64,000 nucleotides of DNA from Paludibacteraceae bacterium (GCA_016285885.1 JAEERP010000008.1:1-64000), one strand, 5' to 3'. Counted from the first letter of the stretch, positions 1 through 9,862 are shown. Program-made: numbers and translations. The notes: generated by a model not told the origin, from the letters alone.

Positions 1-124
1 CCGAAAGTCCACCATATAGGGCCGACTTCCCACTAACACTCAATGTTTCAAACGATTCGGCGTTCGCCGCAGACACTGATAGAGCAATACCCATTGCCGC
101 TACCCCAAATTTTGTAAGATTCAT
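1..124 (-). CDS. Secreted protein, N-terminus only (runs off left edge)
   Basis: The reverse strand reads an ATG at 124 followed by 41 codons in frame to the window edge. The first 22 residues (MNLTKFGVAAMGIALSVSA and then ANA) form a clear Sec signal peptide: a lysine at position 5, a hydrophobic stretch and an A-N-A cleavage site before ESFETLSV. The mature part is too short to assign a family. It is preceded by a long non-coding stretch up to about 660, so it probably has its own promoter. Confidence is high that this is a real exported protein; function is unknown. Confidence 0.75.
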   Translation of the reverse strand, partial: MNLTKFGVAAMGIALSVSAANAESFETLSVSGKSALYGGLS

Positions 125-669
125 AATACTTTGGTTTTTAATTATATAGATTAAATAATGTGCGGGTTCACACCAGCCTCGCATAATCCCCATGTTGCCC
201 TGAACCCAATGGAACGGCGCCCCATCGGGATATCTCCTTAAGCTACACATAACACGGTCCGCTTCATGACGTACACATCCGTTTCACTTGAAAAAAGTGT
301 AACAATGGTGAGTTTACATGTGTTGGATAATGGTTCCTGGTTTTCTTTCGGCGAAGTTACCATTTCTCCCGCTCGTTTGTTGAGGATTATTTACCCAATT
401 CGGGGGATAATGACGATTCCACACCGCTTTTTCTCCGTCTGTTTCAGCACGTTGGACCGGTGTTCCCCTCCGTTCCGTTTGACGAATGTTGTATGCTGGT
501 GGGTATTTTTACGAAGTGTCTATTGTACAAAAAAGGATGGTTCCCGAGGAAAAACCCTTTTGAAAATGCAAAAACTGTGCCATTGCGCATCATTTTTATC
601 GATGCCACATTTTTTATTGACCAATTTTTATGAAATTATGGGTGGCTGATGGAAAGCTCTCTCTGTTGG
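125..669. other. Gene-free 545-bp gap with a possible structured leader
   Basis: No convincing gene is seen here. A + strand open frame at 266-649 has no recognisable family features, an unusual composition and no neighbours to couple with. The part nearest the left-edge gene (about 160-240) is GC-richer than its surroundings and contains a 7-bp stem, GGGTTCA at 164-170 with TGAACCC at 201-207, so it could be a structured 5' leader of the minus-strand secreted protein. I do not recognise a known riboswitch class. Confidence 0.3.
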
Positions 670-1260
670 TTATGGTTTCTCTTTATCCTTGTCGTACTCC
701 ACCGTCCCGATCATCTTGTCATATATTCTACAGTACGTAGTATCTTCTTGTTCCACAGGAAGCAGTAACCTTTTGAAGATGGTGTCATTACGAAGGAAGA
801 ACGTATCTTTCCCCATAATGATTGTCTCCCTTGTCCTTGAGTAGGGAAGGGTCTCTTTCAAATCCCCGTTGTAACCTCGATGAGATATGCGATACTCTGC
901 AGTGCTGTCGTCCCGGAACACATAAGATTCGCCGCCCCTCCATCCGTCCATGTCCGGCAAATAGGCGAGCATCCGTGTGTGGGGATTGTATCGGCTGACT
1001 TGGCAGTTCGCCGGAGTCAGAGGGGAAAAACTTACCAGGCAGATTAGCAGGAAGAGGGGTACGAGAATCTTTTCCCAGAGCTGAAGTTCTTTCCGTCGTA
1101 CTATCCGATAGGTGAAATGGATGGTTTTGCCAACAGATATGAACAGGAAAGGAAATGTGAGCGTGAGTAGTAACGCCGTCCCCAACGAGAAATCGTCCAT
1201 GAAGATGATGGATAGTAAAAAACAGGATATCATCAGCGACAGGATCGATATGAAATCCAT
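670..1260 (-). CDS. Small membrane protein of unknown function
   Basis: 196 residues from the ATG at 1260; a GTG at 1287 would add nine residues. The N-terminal half has three hydrophobic helices (about residues 3-22, 26-45 and 66-84), with a basic R-x-V-R-R-K-E segment before the third. The C-terminal half, about 110 residues, is polar and predicted to sit outside the membrane; it contains the motif NPHTRMLAYLPDMDGWRGG. I do not recognise the family. It stands alone between a non-coding gap and the terminator of the next minus-strand gene. Confidence 0.6.
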   Translation of the reverse strand: MDFISILSLMISCFLLSIIFMDDFSLGTALLLTLTFPFLFISVGKTIHFTYRIVRRKELQLWEKILVPLFLLICLVSFSPLTPANCQVSRYNPHTRMLAYLPDMDGWRGGESYVFRDDSTAEYRISHRGYNGDLKETLPYSRTRETIIMGKDTFFLRNDTIFKRLLLPVEQEDTTYCRIYDKMIGTVEYDKDKEKP

Positions 1261-1438
1261 CACGATATTTCTGTTGTTTTGTGGCACGGCTTAATTGTAG
1301 GTATTTGTTAGACTTCAAAGATATAATATATTCGATGAATCACATGTGAATTGGCATGGATTATTTGCAGTTATCCTCTCATCCGTCAGATCCGTACACA
1401 CATCAAAGGCTCTACGGAAGGGGAAGTCAGAAAAAGCG

Positions 1439-1476
1439 AAGGAGCATCGTCGCAGTTCCCCGCAACGATGCTCCTT
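1439..1476 (-). terminator. Intrinsic terminator of the C25 peptidase operon
   Basis: A perfect 12-bp stem (1439-1450 with 1465-1476, core GGAGCATCGT/ACGATGCTCC) with a 14-nt loop. Read on the minus strand it lies just after the peptidase stop codon and is followed by a U-rich stretch (CGCTTTTTCT). Confidence 0.8.
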
Positions 1477-1502
1477 GAAACAAATAGGATAGGATACCCC
1501 TT

Positions 1503-3962
1503 TTACTTTATGTTGAGGGTGGCACCCTTTTTCACGTACACACCCCCTTGCAATGTGGTGTTATGTGTCGCATCGATTGTGACATTGGATCCTGACTTCA
1601 ATATGACATCTCCGTGAGGTTTGGAGGTAGTCACCTCTCGACCTACGTTGATGTCATAGCATCCATCGTAAACCTCAGTTGTCGTGAAAGTCTCATTTTG
1701 GATGAAACAACCTTGACCCTCAATCCATGGTAGATGAGCGTCTGAGGTCACCACTACCACATAATCCTCCGGAGCATTGTCGAATGTGACAGTCTTCGAC
1801 TGTGTATTGCTCAAATCTACGGATTTCACAGAACGGGAGGTTTTTCCCCCATCACTTTTGCTGGTCACACAAACGGTTGCAGCTCCACCAGCTATCGTAG
1901 GTTTGAATATAACCTTCAATTTTTTGGTGCTGGAGTTGTATGATACGGAGTTGCTCTTTAATTTGCTAGGTTTCTTCGTCCACAAAGTTGTTTCTGGACA
2001 ACCTAAGAGATTATGGACGGCGATGATATATGGTTTATCATCATACTCTTGCTTCGATTCGTACTCTAAGATACCCAATTTACATCCCTCTTTTGTTTGA
2101 TTGTGTCTGGTAACAAAAGATGTAAAACATTTGTGCAACTCAGAACTGGTTCTCGTAATGCCTTGCCTAGTATTACCCAGGTAGGCGATGCCACCACCTT
2201 TCGCATTAAACAAAAGGGATTCTCCTAAATTACGAATACCATATTTCGACTTGTAATCACCATAATCATCAAATGGCATATTGGAACAACTAACTGTATA
2301 TATCACAAATGGATATGCATAGTTCGTTAAATTGTCGAAGCCATTCTTTTTTTGATCTTGTATTCCTCCTTTAAAATAGCCACATGTATTACATTTATCA
2401 ACATCATCGTATGAACAAACATTATAATTCGATGTGTCTGATTCTCCTAATTTCTTGGCTTCTACCGCATAATCACGTGGACTGCCATGGTTGTAATTCG
2501 AATAGATGCCGTATTTGGTTGTGTTTAGCATTTCTATTACGGCTGTGCCAGTTGGTCCGTTAGGTGATCTACTATCGCTTAATCGTTCATATGGATCCTC
2601 TTCAACATATGTGCAATTATTTTTCCATTGAGAATAGGGTTTTATGGCTTTCTGTGCTTCTGTGTCCCTCTGCATTTGGTCAGACTGTGTCACTAAAACC
2701 CTATCCAGATAGCTGTTTGACCCAAAACCTGGATTTTGTTCATATATGAGTTGCTTGCTGATCCAATTTTGAATGTCGGATGCGGAAAGACATAAGATCC
2801 TGCCCACATATAGATGTGCTCCATTTTTCTCAGGGCGAATATCATTCATACTTCTAAGAGAACTTCTAAGTCCGTAGCATTCAAAATGTTGAGGCTCCTC
2901 ATTCCGAGTCTCCCAAGCTCCGCATAAATCAGTATAGTAATAATCCGTTGGCAAGGTGTCTTGCTCTTTTTCATTATGTAATAATCGTGCCGTTCTTGCT
3001 GGCACAATATCAGTTCCTCCACCGATCAACACATACTTTCCTCCCTTGTCGTAACTAGCTTTGAGATAGTTGCGGACTTTACCCGCATTGTCCTGAATCT
3101 CATTGCCATAAGGCACTTTCGACAAAATGTCTTCGATAGCCACTGCACCTGCATTCAAACCTTTCTGTCTTTTCCAAGTCAGCAGTTTCTCAAAGGCTGG
3201 GATGAAATCTCTTTTGGTGATTAAGACGTACTCGTAGAAAGGAATTCCCCAATCAGCTGACCCTGCACGCAGAGTGGCTTTGTTGCATTGTGATTTCAGG
3301 GTCGTCGCAAGATCGTTTTCAACCATTTCAGGGTTGTTTACTATCTGCTTCACAAACTTCACATAGCCGTCCACATCACTCTCCTTGATGCTGCACTTCG
3401 CGGATGAGCTCTTCGTGTCGGACACGGTCTTCACCTTGACGGTGTACGATGTGGCGACACTCAACTTGTTTTTCTGCGGATAGTAGGTCATCGGGTTGAC
3501 CGTCACCTGTACCATCTTCACACTTCCCACGCCCTTTTCCCCTGAAAAAGACACTCTTTTGGAAGGATATGCGTTGCTCGACCCATACACTGTATTGTCG
3601 GGTTGAGTGAAGCGGATAATGTTTTCTCCCGTGGAAATGGCTTCCTGCACCGGTAAAAGTTTATGCTTCAACGTGACGTTCTTTGTCTGATTGGCAACGA
3701 AAACCACATCGCTAACCTTCTCTCCCTGGGGGATATAAAACGTCATCGTAACACTTGGCACGCCAGGCTTGCCCAACATTTCTGGATCAGACAATATTTT
3801 ACCGCTGATGACCGAATAGGTTTGCCCTTCATGCACCTCATCCTGGATGATTGGATCATCCGTTGTATACGATTTTTCAAAGTCCGCGTATGCATTCGAG
3901 AATGACAGGGCGAGACCTAGAACAACCGCTGTTTTTCCTATCAACTTCATCTCCGTAATCAT
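1503..3962 (-). CDS. Gingipain-like C25 family cysteine peptidase
   Basis: Secreted cysteine endopeptidase related to gingipains, 819 residues. A signal peptide follows the second methionine (MKLIGKTAVVLGLALSFSNA). Residues about 25-200 form a propeptide-like beta-rich region, about 240-640 the caspase-like C25 domain. The catalytic pair is visible: His492 in YNHGSP (gingipain Y-x-GHGS) and Cys559 in YTVSCSN. The end (about 770-819) has short valine/glycine beta-strand repeats of the '3-coathanger' kind and no typical type A sorting domain, so its export signal is less certain than that of its partner. The ATG at 3962 overlaps the upstream stop (ATGA), which implies translational coupling; an ATG four codons later gives a better signal peptide. 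A terminator follows at 1439-1476. Confidence 0.85.
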   Translation of the reverse strand: MITEMKLIGKTAVVLGLALSFSNAYADFEKSYTTDDPIIQDEVHEGQTYSVISGKILSDPEMLGKPGVPSVTMTFYIPQGEKVSDVVFVANQTKNVTLKHKLLPVQEAISTGENIIRFTQPDNTVYGSSNAYPSKRVSFSGEKGVGSVKMVQVTVNPMTYYPQKNKLSVATSYTVKVKTVSDTKSSSAKCSIKESDVDGYVKFVKQIVNNPEMVENDLATTLKSQCNKATLRAGSADWGIPFYEYVLITKRDFIPAFEKLLTWKRQKGLNAGAVAIEDILSKVPYGNEIQDNAGKVRNYLKASYDKGGKYVLIGGGTDIVPARTARLLHNEKEQDTLPTDYYYTDLCGAWETRNEEPQHFECYGLRSSLRSMNDIRPEKNGAHLYVGRILCLSASDIQNWISKQLIYEQNPGFGSNSYLDRVLVTQSDQMQRDTEAQKAIKPYSQWKNNCTYVEEDPYERLSDSRSPNGPTGTAVIEMLNTTKYGIYSNYNHGSPRDYAVEAKKLGESDTSNYNVCSYDDVDKCNTCGYFKGGIQDQKKNGFDNLTNYAYPFVIYTVSCSNMPFDDYGDYKSKYGIRNLGESLLFNAKGGGIAYLGNTRQGITRTSSELHKCFTSFVTRHNQTKEGCKLGILEYESKQEYDDKPYIIAVHNLLGCPETTLWTKKPSKLKSNSVSYNSSTKKLKVIFKPTIAGGAATVCVTSKSDGGKTSRSVKSVDLSNTQSKTVTFDNAPEDYVVVVTSDAHLPWIEGQGCFIQNETFTTTEVYDGCYDINVGREVTTSKPHGDVILKSGSNVTIDATHNTTLQGGVYVKKGATLNIK

Positions 3963-5026
3963 TTGGTGAGGATCATTCTTTTGGTGTCTATTAACTCATT
4001 GTCCACGATAAGGGCATAGAGGTACATGCCGGCTGCGAATTCAGCACCCTTGATCTGTACGGAACCTGCTCCGTTGCCGTTGATCTTGTACTCCTTCAGC
4101 TGTGCGCCCTCCATGTTGTAAACGAAGATGGATGCCGAGGTGGCTGTAGCAGGGATCTTGTACTCGATGCTGGTGGATTCGTTGAATGGGTTAGGCGTAT
4201 TCTGCAACAATACCGCATCTGTCGCATCAGACAGTTGACCGATGGATTTCGCCTCCAATTTGCCGATTTTGTCATTCAGTTTCTCGATGGTCGTCTGCTG
4301 CTCCTTGATGGATTCAATCAGGACAGGGATGAGTCCGATGTAGTTAACTGCATAGTATCCTTCCTCGTCCTCGAACACCAAATCAGGATATACCTTCATC
4401 AAGTCCTGCGCGATCAGTCCCATGTCACGTTTGTTGTCGGAACCAGACCTGAGGGAAGCCTCCTCGCCCTTTGAGTGCAGATAGTAGCTGACGCCTGTCA
4501 GTTTCATCAAGTTCGCCGTGCTGTTTCCGATAGGTTGGATGTCAGACTTTAATCTTCTGTCGGAAGTGTTGAGCAACTCCTTGCATGTGACTTTGTTTGA
4601 AGCGGTTAGATTCTTGCAATTGATGTTCTTCGTCGTCTTGATGGAGACATTGAAGTTGTAGTTCGCATCCTTATTAATAGGATCATAATATGAGACCACA
4701 TCTGCCTCATAACCTTTGTTGAACGTTTGGTAAATTCCATTTTTCCCATGAAGCCATAGTTGGTCCGAATCCGTGTCGCCGTATTCCGCAAGCATCACGT
4801 TGCAACTACCGGAAGACGCTTTCCCATAATCACCGATAGCAATTCTGCCTTTATTGCCATTATCTTTTCCTGGACCGAAAACCTGAAGAGTGATCACTCC
4901 TTCCGGATCCTGTGTGTCGTTAGGCAAATCACCGATGTACGTTTTTCCACTTGGCATAACCGTTAACTGCGCTGAAGCAGCGACTGAGAGCAACACTCCC
5001 CCTAATAGACAACTGATTCTTTTCAT
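3959..5026 (-). CDS. S74-type chaperone domain surface protein with T9SS type A sorting domain
   Basis: 355 residues. A signal peptide (residues 1-19, ending ASAQ) is followed by a beta-rich region. An intramolecular chaperone of the endosialidase type (Peptidase S74, about 150-260) starts at the signature TSDRRLKSDIQPI and continues through MGLIAQDLMKVYPDLV to a short coiled coil (EQQTTIEKLNDKIGKLE). Residues about 275-355 are a T9SS type A sorting domain beginning QNTPNPFNE and ending RMILTK. S74 domains drive trimerisation of tail-fibre-like stalks in phages; here the T9SS tail implies a cell-surface fibre. Its stop overlaps the start of the C25 peptidase by four bases, so the two are co-expressed. 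Confidence 0.85.
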   Translation of the reverse strand: MKRISCLLGGVLLSVAASAQLTVMPSGKTYIGDLPNDTQDPEGVITLQVFGPGKDNGNKGRIAIGDYGKASSGSCNVMLAEYGDTDSDQLWLHGKNGIYQTFNKGYEADVVSYYDPINKDANYNFNVSIKTTKNINCKNLTASNKVTCKELLNTSDRRLKSDIQPIGNSTANLMKLTGVSYYLHSKGEEASLRSGSDNKRDMGLIAQDLMKVYPDLVFEDEEGYYAVNYIGLIPVLIESIKEQQTTIEKLNDKIGKLEAKSIGQLSDATDAVLLQNTPNPFNESTSIEYKIPATATSASIFVYNMEGAQLKEYKINGNGAGSVQIKGAEFAAGMYLYALIVDNELIDTKRMILTK

Positions 5027-5165
5027 TTTTATAACTTTAAAATGTGTATAATAAAAAATAATAATGGTTTTCTATATGTATGACATTATGGTTCCATGGT
5101 TTGCACAAAAATACAACAAATTATCACGCCTTCATAATAAAAAGTGTATTTTGATGACAAAAAAA

Positions 5166-5195
5166 GCATTACCACAGATTTTTCTGTGATAATGC
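5166..5195 (-). terminator. Intrinsic terminator of ackA
   Basis: A 13-bp stem (5166-5178 with 5183-5195) with a 4-nt loop and a seven-U tract (5159-5165) in the minus-strand sense. The single imperfect pair is a G-U wobble only in minus-strand RNA (an A-C mismatch on the other strand), which fixes the direction. Confidence 0.85.
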
Positions 5196-5225
5196 CTTAA
5201 AAATTTGACGGTTAGGGTAAAAGAA

Positions 5226-6428
5226 TTATTTCTTGCCCACCAACTCCAATGTGTCGGAAGCGATGGTGTACTCCTCGTCCGTAGGAACGACGATCACCGT
5301 CACCTTGGAATCCTTGGCGCTGATGACCTTCTCCTCGCCATGGACGCTGTCGTTCACAGCCTTGTCCAACTTGATGCCGAAGAACTCCATGTTAGCGAGA
5401 ACACCCTCGCGGACTACCTCGACGTTCTCGCCGATACCACCCGTGAAGACGATCACGTCCACACCACCCAAGGCTGCCATGTAAGCGCCCACATACTTCT
5501 TGATGCGGTAGATGACCATATCCAACGCCAACTTGGCACGTTCGTTGCCCTTCGCGATGGCGGCGCGGATCTCACGCATGTCGGAGGAGACGCCTGAGAT
5601 ACCCAACATACCGCTCTGCTTGTTCAGGATGTCGGAGACCTTCTTCGCATTGTAACCTTCCGTCTCCATCAGGTAGGTGATCGCACCCGTGTCGATGTCG
5701 CCGGAACGCGTACCCATCATCAATCCCTCCAACGGGGTCATACCCATGGAGGTGTCGAAAGACTTACCGTCCTTGATGGCGGTGACGGAACTACCGTTAC
5801 CGATGTGGCAGGTGATCATCCTGGTGCCCTCAGGCTTCATGCCCAATACCTCGAACGCGCGTTTTGACACGTAGCGGTGGCTGGTGCCGTGGAATCCGTA
5901 ACGACGAACCTTGTCCTTCTCGTAGAGTTCGTAAGGAATAGCGTAGAGGAAAGACTCCTTTGGCATGGACTGGTGGAATGCGGTGTCGAAGACAGCCACC
6001 TGCGGACAGTTAGGCAACAAAGCCTCCACCGCCATGATACCCTTCAGGTTGGCAGGGTTGTGCAACGGACCCAACGGGAAGCAAGCGCGGATCTGCTCCT
6101 TCACCACGTTGTTGACGATGCAGCTCTCGGTGAACTTGTCGCCACCGTGGAGGATTCTGTGACCTACGGCATCCACCTCGTTCAATGATTTGATGCAGCC
6201 CTCGGTAGGATCAGTCAATACTTTAAAAATCAATTCGATACCGTCAGAATGGTCTGGCATATCCTTTTCGATGATCGCCTTCTCACCGTTCTTCTTGGTG
6301 TATTTGAGGAATGAACCTGGGATACCGATCTTCTCGACGCCACCCTGCGCCATCACCTCTTTGGTGCTCATGTTGAACAATTTGTACTTGATGGATGAGC
6401 TACCACAGTTGATTACTAATATCTTCAT
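5226..6428 (-). CDS. ackA: Acetate kinase
   Basis: Cytoplasmic enzyme that makes ATP and acetate from acetyl phosphate and ADP. It is 400 residues, the normal family length. Visible signatures are the N-terminal phosphate loop VINCGSSSIKYKLF and the second acetokinase signature MGMTPLEGLMMGTRSGDIDTG, with the FHGTSH histidine and the C-terminal GGIGEN phosphate-binding loop. It lies 75 bp downstream of pta on the same strand, the usual pta-ackA pair for acetate fermentation, and is followed by a strong terminator. Identification is secure. Confidence 0.98.
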   Translation of the reverse strand: MKILVINCGSSSIKYKLFNMSTKEVMAQGGVEKIGIPGSFLKYTKKNGEKAIIEKDMPDHSDGIELIFKVLTDPTEGCIKSLNEVDAVGHRILHGGDKFTESCIVNNVVKEQIRACFPLGPLHNPANLKGIMAVEALLPNCPQVAVFDTAFHQSMPKESFLYAIPYELYEKDKVRRYGFHGTSHRYVSKRAFEVLGMKPEGTRMITCHIGNGSSVTAIKDGKSFDTSMGMTPLEGLMMGTRSGDIDTGAITYLMETEGYNAKKVSDILNKQSGMLGISGVSSDMREIRAAIAKGNERAKLALDMVIYRIKKYVGAYMAALGGVDVIVFTGGIGENVEVVREGVLANMEFFGIKLDKAVNDSVHGEEKVISAKDSKVTVIVVPTDEEYTIASDTLELVGKK

Positions 6429-6453
6429 TTTGTTTTTGCAATCTATTAGAAAT

Positions 6454-6488
6454 GACCATCCATACCCTTGGAGGAGGCATGGGTGGTC
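6454..6488 (-). other. Intergenic hairpin between pta and ackA
   Basis: A 13-bp stem (6454-6466 with 6476-6488) with one mismatch, one G-U pair and a 9-nt loop, lying between the pta stop and the ackA start. No U tract follows in the minus-strand sense, so it is more likely an mRNA processing or stability element that separates pta and ackA expression than a full terminator. Confidence 0.5.
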
Positions 6489-6503
6489 TTCTATTACTCG
6501 TGA

Positions 6504-7520
6504 TTAATTATTGTTCTTAGCCTCGATAGCTTGGTTCACCGTGATGGCCACCATCTTCACGATATCGTCCACGGAGCAACCGCGGGAGAGGTCGTTGATC
6601 GGAGCGGCCAAGCCTTGCAACAACGGACCGATCGCCTCTGCGCCAGCCAAGCGTTGTACCAGCTTGTAACCGATGTTACCAGCCTCCAACTCAGGGAATA
6701 CCAATACGTTAGCCGTACCAGCCACCTCGCTGTTAGGCGCCTTGCTCTTCGCTACGGAAGGAACTATGGCCGCATCCGCCTGCAACTCACCGTCGATCTT
6801 CATGTCAGGAGCCATTGCCTTAGCCTTCTCTGTAGCTTCAATCACCTTGTCCACCATCTCGTGCTTAGCGCTACCCTTGGTAGAGAAGGAGAGGATCGCC
6901 ACACGAGGGTCTTCGAAACCGTAGATGTTCTTAGCCGTCTGGCCACTGCATACAGCGATTTGAGCCAGTTGGTCAGCGTCTGGGTTAGGAGTTGCAGCGC
7001 AGTCAGCGAACAACATCAAACCATTGTAACCAATCGATTTATCCTTGAAGATCATGATGAAGCATCCTGAAACCACGCCGATGCCCGGACGGGTCTTAAC
7101 GATTTGGAAAGCAGGGCGAAGCACATCACCCGTGAAGTTCCTTGCGCCGGCAACCTCACCGTCCGCGTCGCCGTTCTTGATCATCAAACATGCCAAGTAC
7201 AAAGGATCTTTCACCTTTTCGATGGCTTGCTCCTCGGTCATACCCTTCTTCTGGCGAAGCTTAAAGAGGAGGTCAGAGTACGTCTTGCTATTAGGATTGT
7301 TGGCCGGATCGATGATCGTAGCCTTAGAGATGTTTTTCAAACCAAACTGGGCAGCCAATCCCTCGATTTCTTGCTTGTTGCCTAAGAGGGTGATCTTGGC
7401 GATGCCTTGTGCGATAATTTGGTCGGCGGCTTTCAACGTTCTCTCCTCAGTTCCTTCCGCGAGGACGATGCGCTGTGGGTTAGCCTGAGCCCTTTTGATA
7501 ACACTTTCAATCAATTCCAT
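6504..7520 (-). CDS. pta: Phosphate acetyltransferase
   Basis: Converts acetyl-CoA and phosphate to acetyl phosphate in the cytoplasm, feeding the ackA product downstream. It is 338 residues, the short single-domain form (PTA_PTB fold) without the N-terminal regulatory domains of the enterobacterial enzyme. Recognisable segments include the start (SVIKRAQANPQRIVLAEGTE), the central SGCFIMIF and the C-terminal GSAKHEMVDKVIEAT and NVLVFPELEAGNIGYK. A minus-strand TACCTTTG promoter element lies 50 bp upstream. Confidence 0.97.
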   Translation of the reverse strand: MELIESVIKRAQANPQRIVLAEGTEERTLKAADQIIAQGIAKITLLGNKQEIEGLAAQFGLKNISKATIIDPANNPNSKTYSDLLFKLRQKKGMTEEQAIEKVKDPLYLACLMIKNGDADGEVAGARNFTGDVLRPAFQIVKTRPGIGVVSGCFIMIFKDKSIGYNGLMLFADCAATPNPDADQLAQIAVCSGQTAKNIYGFEDPRVAILSFSTKGSAKHEMVDKVIEATEKAKAMAPDMKIDGELQADAAIVPSVAKSKAPNSEVAGTANVLVFPELEAGNIGYKLVQRLAGAEAIGPLLQGLAAPINDLSRGCSVDDIVKMVAITVNQAIEAKNNN

Positions 7521-7569
7521 TTTCTATATAAACTGTTATGTTAAAATTTTTTTCAGCGGTTATAATCCA

Positions 7570-7577
7570 CAAAGGTA
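7570..7577 (-). promoter_or_regulatory. Promoter -7 element for pta-ackA
   Basis: TACCTTTG on the minus strand matches the Bacteroidota -7 consensus TAnnTTTG, about 50 bp before the pta start. No good -33 TTTG is seen at the expected distance. Confidence 0.5.
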
Positions 7578-7673
7578 AAAAAAAGAAACTGGAAAGTGTG
7601 TTTTTTTATAAGTTTTAAATTTTAGCCTATAAAGTCGGTGCGGAATCGCTCTCCGTAATCGAAAAAATATTAT

Positions 7674-7681
7674 TATTTTTG
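7674..7681 (+). promoter_or_regulatory. Promoter -7 element for the dut operon
   Basis: TATTTTTG matches TAnnTTTG and lies 22 bp before the dut ATG. The -33 position has no clear TTTG. It is the only strong candidate ahead of the eight-gene + strand run. Confidence 0.5.
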
Positions 7682-7703
7682 CATCTAAAACATTCTTAAA
7701 CCA

Positions 7704-8138
7704 ATGGAAGTAAAGATAATAAACAAGTCGAAGCATGCGATGCCACAATATGCCACGCCACTGTCCGCGGGCATGGATTTGCGTGCGAATATCGACGAAC
7801 CGATAAAGATTGGCTCCTTGGAGCGTGTGATGGTGCCTACTGGTATATTCATCGCTTTGCCGGAGGGTTATGAGGCGCAGATCCGCCCACGTAGCGGGTT
7901 GGCCGCCAAGCATGGTCTCACGGTGTTGAACACTCCCGGCACGATCGATGCCGACTATAGAGGCGAGATCAAGGTCATCTTGGTCAACCTCTCTCCTGAA
8001 CCTTTCATCATCGAAGATGGCGAAAGGGTTTGCCAGATGGTGATTGCGAAGCATGAGCATGTGGAGTGGAAGGCGGTCGACACGTTGGACGAGACAGAGC
8101 GTGGTGCCGGCGGTTTCGGTCATACTGGTGTGAAATGA
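7704..8138 (+). CDS. dut: Deoxyuridine 5'-triphosphate nucleotidohydrolase (dUTPase)
   Basis: Hydrolyses dUTP to dUMP and pyrophosphate, keeping uracil out of DNA and supplying dTMP synthesis. It is 144 residues, typical of the homotrimeric dUTPase family. All five motifs are visible: [41 protein letters not shown] and the C-terminal arm [10 protein letters not shown]. It is the first gene of a long + strand run, and its stop overlaps the next start (ATGA). Confidence 0.98.
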   Translation: MEVKIINKSKHAMPQYATPLSAGMDLRANIDEPIKIGSLERVMVPTGIFIALPEGYEAQIRPRSGLAAKHGLTVLNTPGTIDADYRGEIKVILVNLSPEPFIIEDGERVCQMVIAKHEHVEWKAVDTLDETERGAGGFGHTGVK

Positions 8139-9862
8139 TTAGGCTGACAAAAATATTATCCATAGTTGTTTTATCCTTATGGGGTTTCTCCTCCGTCATG
8201 GCGGTGGAGAGTGACGCCCAGAAGAGGATGAAACTGCAATACTACTACCTGGAGGCTTTGCGGCAAAAGCAGGCGGGCAACATCAGTGCCGCGGTCGACA
8301 ACCTCTATCGCTGCAATTCGTTGGACAACAACAACAGTGAGGTGTTCGCAGTCTTGGCGGACATCAACATGAGCAACAACTACGCCGCCGCCGCGATCGA
8401 ACAGATGCGGAAGGCCTCCGAATTGGAACCTAATAACATCGATTATAAGGTCAGTTTGGCCAGCTACCTGGTGAATGTCTATGAACTCCGTGAGGCTGCC
8501 AAGTTGTACGAGGAGCTTGTGAAGGAGGACCATAAGCGCAAGAATATATACTATTACTACCTCGCTAATATCTATTCCACCATGAATGAGTACGATAAGG
8601 CGATCGCCGCATGGGATGCGTTCGAAGAGGAGGAGGGTGTTAACGAGATGGTGTCGCAGCAGAAGTTCAAGCTCTACCTGAAAAGGGATAAGGAGAAGAA
8701 GGCTTTCGCTGAAATGGACAAGTTGATCAAGTCTGCTCCTAAAGAGACCAAATACATCGCCCTCAAGGCTGATTTGTACTTTGCCGTAGGGAAGGAAAAG
8801 CAGGGCGAACAATGTTACTTGGATGGTTTGAAGAAATTCCCGGGCGATCCGACGCTGACCGCCCAATATGGTTATTCCCTGATGGATATGGGACGCAACA
8901 AGGAGGGCATGGCGAAACTGCTGTCGGTCTTGCAAGACCCGAAGGCGGATTATGTCTTGAAGCAGGGCCTGCTTACCCGTATCGCGGAGGACAGCACGTT
9001 GGCGGTCGACGATTCCTACTATCTGAAGACGATTGAGCAATACCCGAACGAGGAACATCCTAGCCTTGTATATTCCACGGTTTTGCTGAATAGGGGCGAT
9101 ACGGCGGGCATCTCCTACATCAAAAAGGCGTTGAAGATCAATCCGAAACATGAGGAGGCTTGGTTGCTCCTGATCAGGTATTATGTCGGAAAGAATGATA
9201 CCATCCATTTCGTGAATGCTTCCCAGGAGGCCATCGAGCAGTTCCCGGAGAGCGCGAGCCTTCTCGATGTGCGTGGCATGGCGCATCTTATGCAGAAGGA
9301 GAATAAGGAGGCGATCACCCTGTGGAGGCGTTCGGTCCGTTATGCGGTCGAGGAAGGAAACTACTCGCTGACGGCGGAACTCTTCGCGAAGATCGCTGAT
9401 GTGTATATGCAGGCGAATCAGGTGGATTCGTGCTTCGCCATGATGGACTCTTCGCTCGCTTTCGGACCGAATAATGTGTTGGTCTTGAACAACTATGCCT
9501 ATTATTTGAGCGTCCGGAACCGAGACCTGGACAAGGCGGAGAAAATGAGCCTCCAAACCTTGAAAGCGAATCCTAAGAGCCCTGTCTTTTTGGACACCTA
9601 TGCCTGGATATGCTTCAAGAAGGGAGAATACAACATCGCTAAGGTATATATCCAACAAGCGTATATCAATGGGGGAAAGGATGACCCTGAATTGTTGGAG
9701 CACTATGGTGACATCATGTTCAAGTCCGGTACCTCTGCGGAGGAGTGCCAGAAGTATTGGAAGGAAGCCTTGTCCATGAGGGAGGCCAACAAGGATTTGC
9801 AGAATTATAATAATTACGATAATCTAAAGCATAAGGCTGAAACGGGAGAGTATGTCGAATAA
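8135..9862 (+). CDS. Exported tetratricopeptide repeat protein
   Basis: 575 residues from the ATG that overlaps the dut stop; earlier in-frame starts lie inside dut and would spoil the signal peptide (residues 1-22, ending SVMA). The rest is a chain of helix pairs spaced about 34 residues apart with TPR consensus positions, for example [38 protein letters not shown] and [22 protein letters not shown] arrays are protein-binding scaffolds; this family is common in Bacteroidota next to DUF4292 and EnvC-like genes, which follow directly here. A role in the cell envelope is inferred from that context and from export. Confidence 0.85.
   Translation: MIRLTKILSIVVLSLWGFSSVMAVESDAQKRMKLQYYYLEALRQKQAGNISAAVDNLYRCNSLDNNNSEVFAVLADINMSNNYAAAAIEQMRKASELEPNNIDYKVSLASYLVNVYELREAAKLYEELVKEDHKRKNIYYYYLANIYSTMNEYDKAIAAWDAFEEEEGVNEMVSQQKFKLYLKRDKEKKAFAEMDKLIKSAPKETKYIALKADLYFAVGKEKQGEQCYLDGLKKFPGDPTLTAQYGYSLMDMGRNKEGMAKLLSVLQDPKADYVLKQGLLTRIAEDSTLAVDDSYYLKTIEQYPNEEHPSLVYSTVLLNRGDTAGISYIKKALKINPKHEEAWLLLIRYYVGKNDTIHFVNASQEAIEQFPESASLLDVRGMAHLMQKENKEAITLWRRSVRYAVEEGNYSLTAELFAKIADVYMQANQVDSCFAMMDSSLAFGPNNVLVLNNYAYYLSVRNRDLDKAEKMSLQTLKANPKSPVFLDTYAWICFKKGEYNIAKVYIQQAYINGGKDDPELLEHYGDIMFKSGTSAEECQKYWKEALSMREANKDLQNYNNYDNLKHKAETGEYVE

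Noticed and set aside
266-649. A 127-codon + strand open frame near the left edge
   Set aside because: It has mixed, cysteine- and arginine-rich composition, no family pattern and no operon partner; it is more likely chance in a non-coding gap.
8177-9703. A 508-codon open frame antisense to the TPR gene
   Set aside because: It mirrors the TPR gene and shows no domain or start context; the TPR frame overlaps neighbours in operon fashion.
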